From Paragonimus skrjabini miyazakii (Eukaryota > Platyhelminthes > Trematoda > Plagiorchiida > Troglotrematidae): a stretch of DNA of 64,000 nucleotides. The notes below the pieces were generated by a model, which searched no databases, had not been told where the DNA came from, and saw only the letters and a list, made by a program, of their open reading frames with translations. Positions 63,737 through 64,000 of this stretch are shown piece after piece; position 1 is the stretch's first letter, and the number at the start of each line of letters is the position of its first letter. The translations under genes and the position numbers were made by a program. The stretch lies in contig JTDE01000206.1 in NCBI GenBank assembly GCA_014338405.1, positions 84,426 to 148,425 of the forward strand. The letters are read 5' to 3'.

Positions 63737-64000
63737 CTGTAAATCGAATCAGTGTTAACGACTGGCTACTACCACAAAGGAGGGGAGAGAAAAAGAGACC
63801 AGACTGTCAGAGGCGTATTATATCCACCTGAGTTTGTACAAATTAACACAACCGCTCAAACCTATCGTAGATGTAATGAAATATTCCTCTTTTTCAGTAG
63901 TGTACTAGCGAAAGCTTCCCTCTCACCAAACGTCGCTCACCATTTGTACACTCATAGCTTCTCGTAGGTTGAAGTGTGACGATAAAGTGTATTTGAAATA

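Noticed and set aside
1..64000. CRISPR array, bacterial operon, rRNA, riboswitch or integrated virus
   Set aside because: No regularly spaced repeats, ribosome-binding-site-led gene runs, rRNA-like blocks or viral hallmark proteins were seen; the reverse transcriptase fragments belong to non-LTR and Penelope-like elements.

Overview
This looks like AT-rich (about 40% GC by eye) nuclear DNA of a eukaryote, most likely a flatworm and probably a fluke. The best evidence is three kinds of decayed retroelement: an RTE-clade LINE, a Penelope-like element with a GIY-YIG tail, and tRNA-derived SINE-like units. Their translated fragments match the style of elements common in digenean and some cestode genomes. 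I see no bacterial operons, rRNA, intact tRNA or CRISPR array. A run of 100 N at 39757-39856 marks a scaffold gap.

Most open frames here are no longer than chance allows. At this base composition a six-frame scan of 64 kb should give on the order of a hundred stop-free stretches above 60 codons, and that is about what is present. I therefore treat no single frame as a gene. Coding candidates are listed only where an open frame is bounded by plausible intron signals (pyrimidine tract plus AG, and GT donors), ideally with neighbouring segments whose intron phases agree. They are hypotheses with confidence below 0.5, and some are mutually exclusive.

Layout: 0-2 kb holds a four-exon minus-strand candidate with a membrane segment. 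5-16 kb holds scattered candidate exons, the best a three-exon plus-strand chain at 13.7-14.5 kb. 17-18 kb has candidates on both strands. 18.4-19.8 kb is a dead RTE LINE on the minus strand. 20-26 kb is mostly featureless. 26.1-26.4 kb holds two tRNA-like units in inverted orientation. 28.5-29.5 kb has a minus-strand two-exon candidate, and two copies of a 76-bp repeat lie at 28.8 and 31.2 kb. 35.5-36.2 kb is a Penelope-like remnant, followed by the best single exon candidate at 36.5 kb. 41-50 kb holds a five-exon minus-strand chain. 55-62 kb has two chains on opposite strands, one with a 28-nt micro-exon. 63.5-63.7 kb on the minus strand looks like the transmembrane and cytoplasmic end of a type I membrane protein.

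If the chains are right, this is a gene-sparse region with small exons, introns from tens of bases to several kilobases, and old retroelements. No product could be named with confidence, and nothing shows these genes working as one system.
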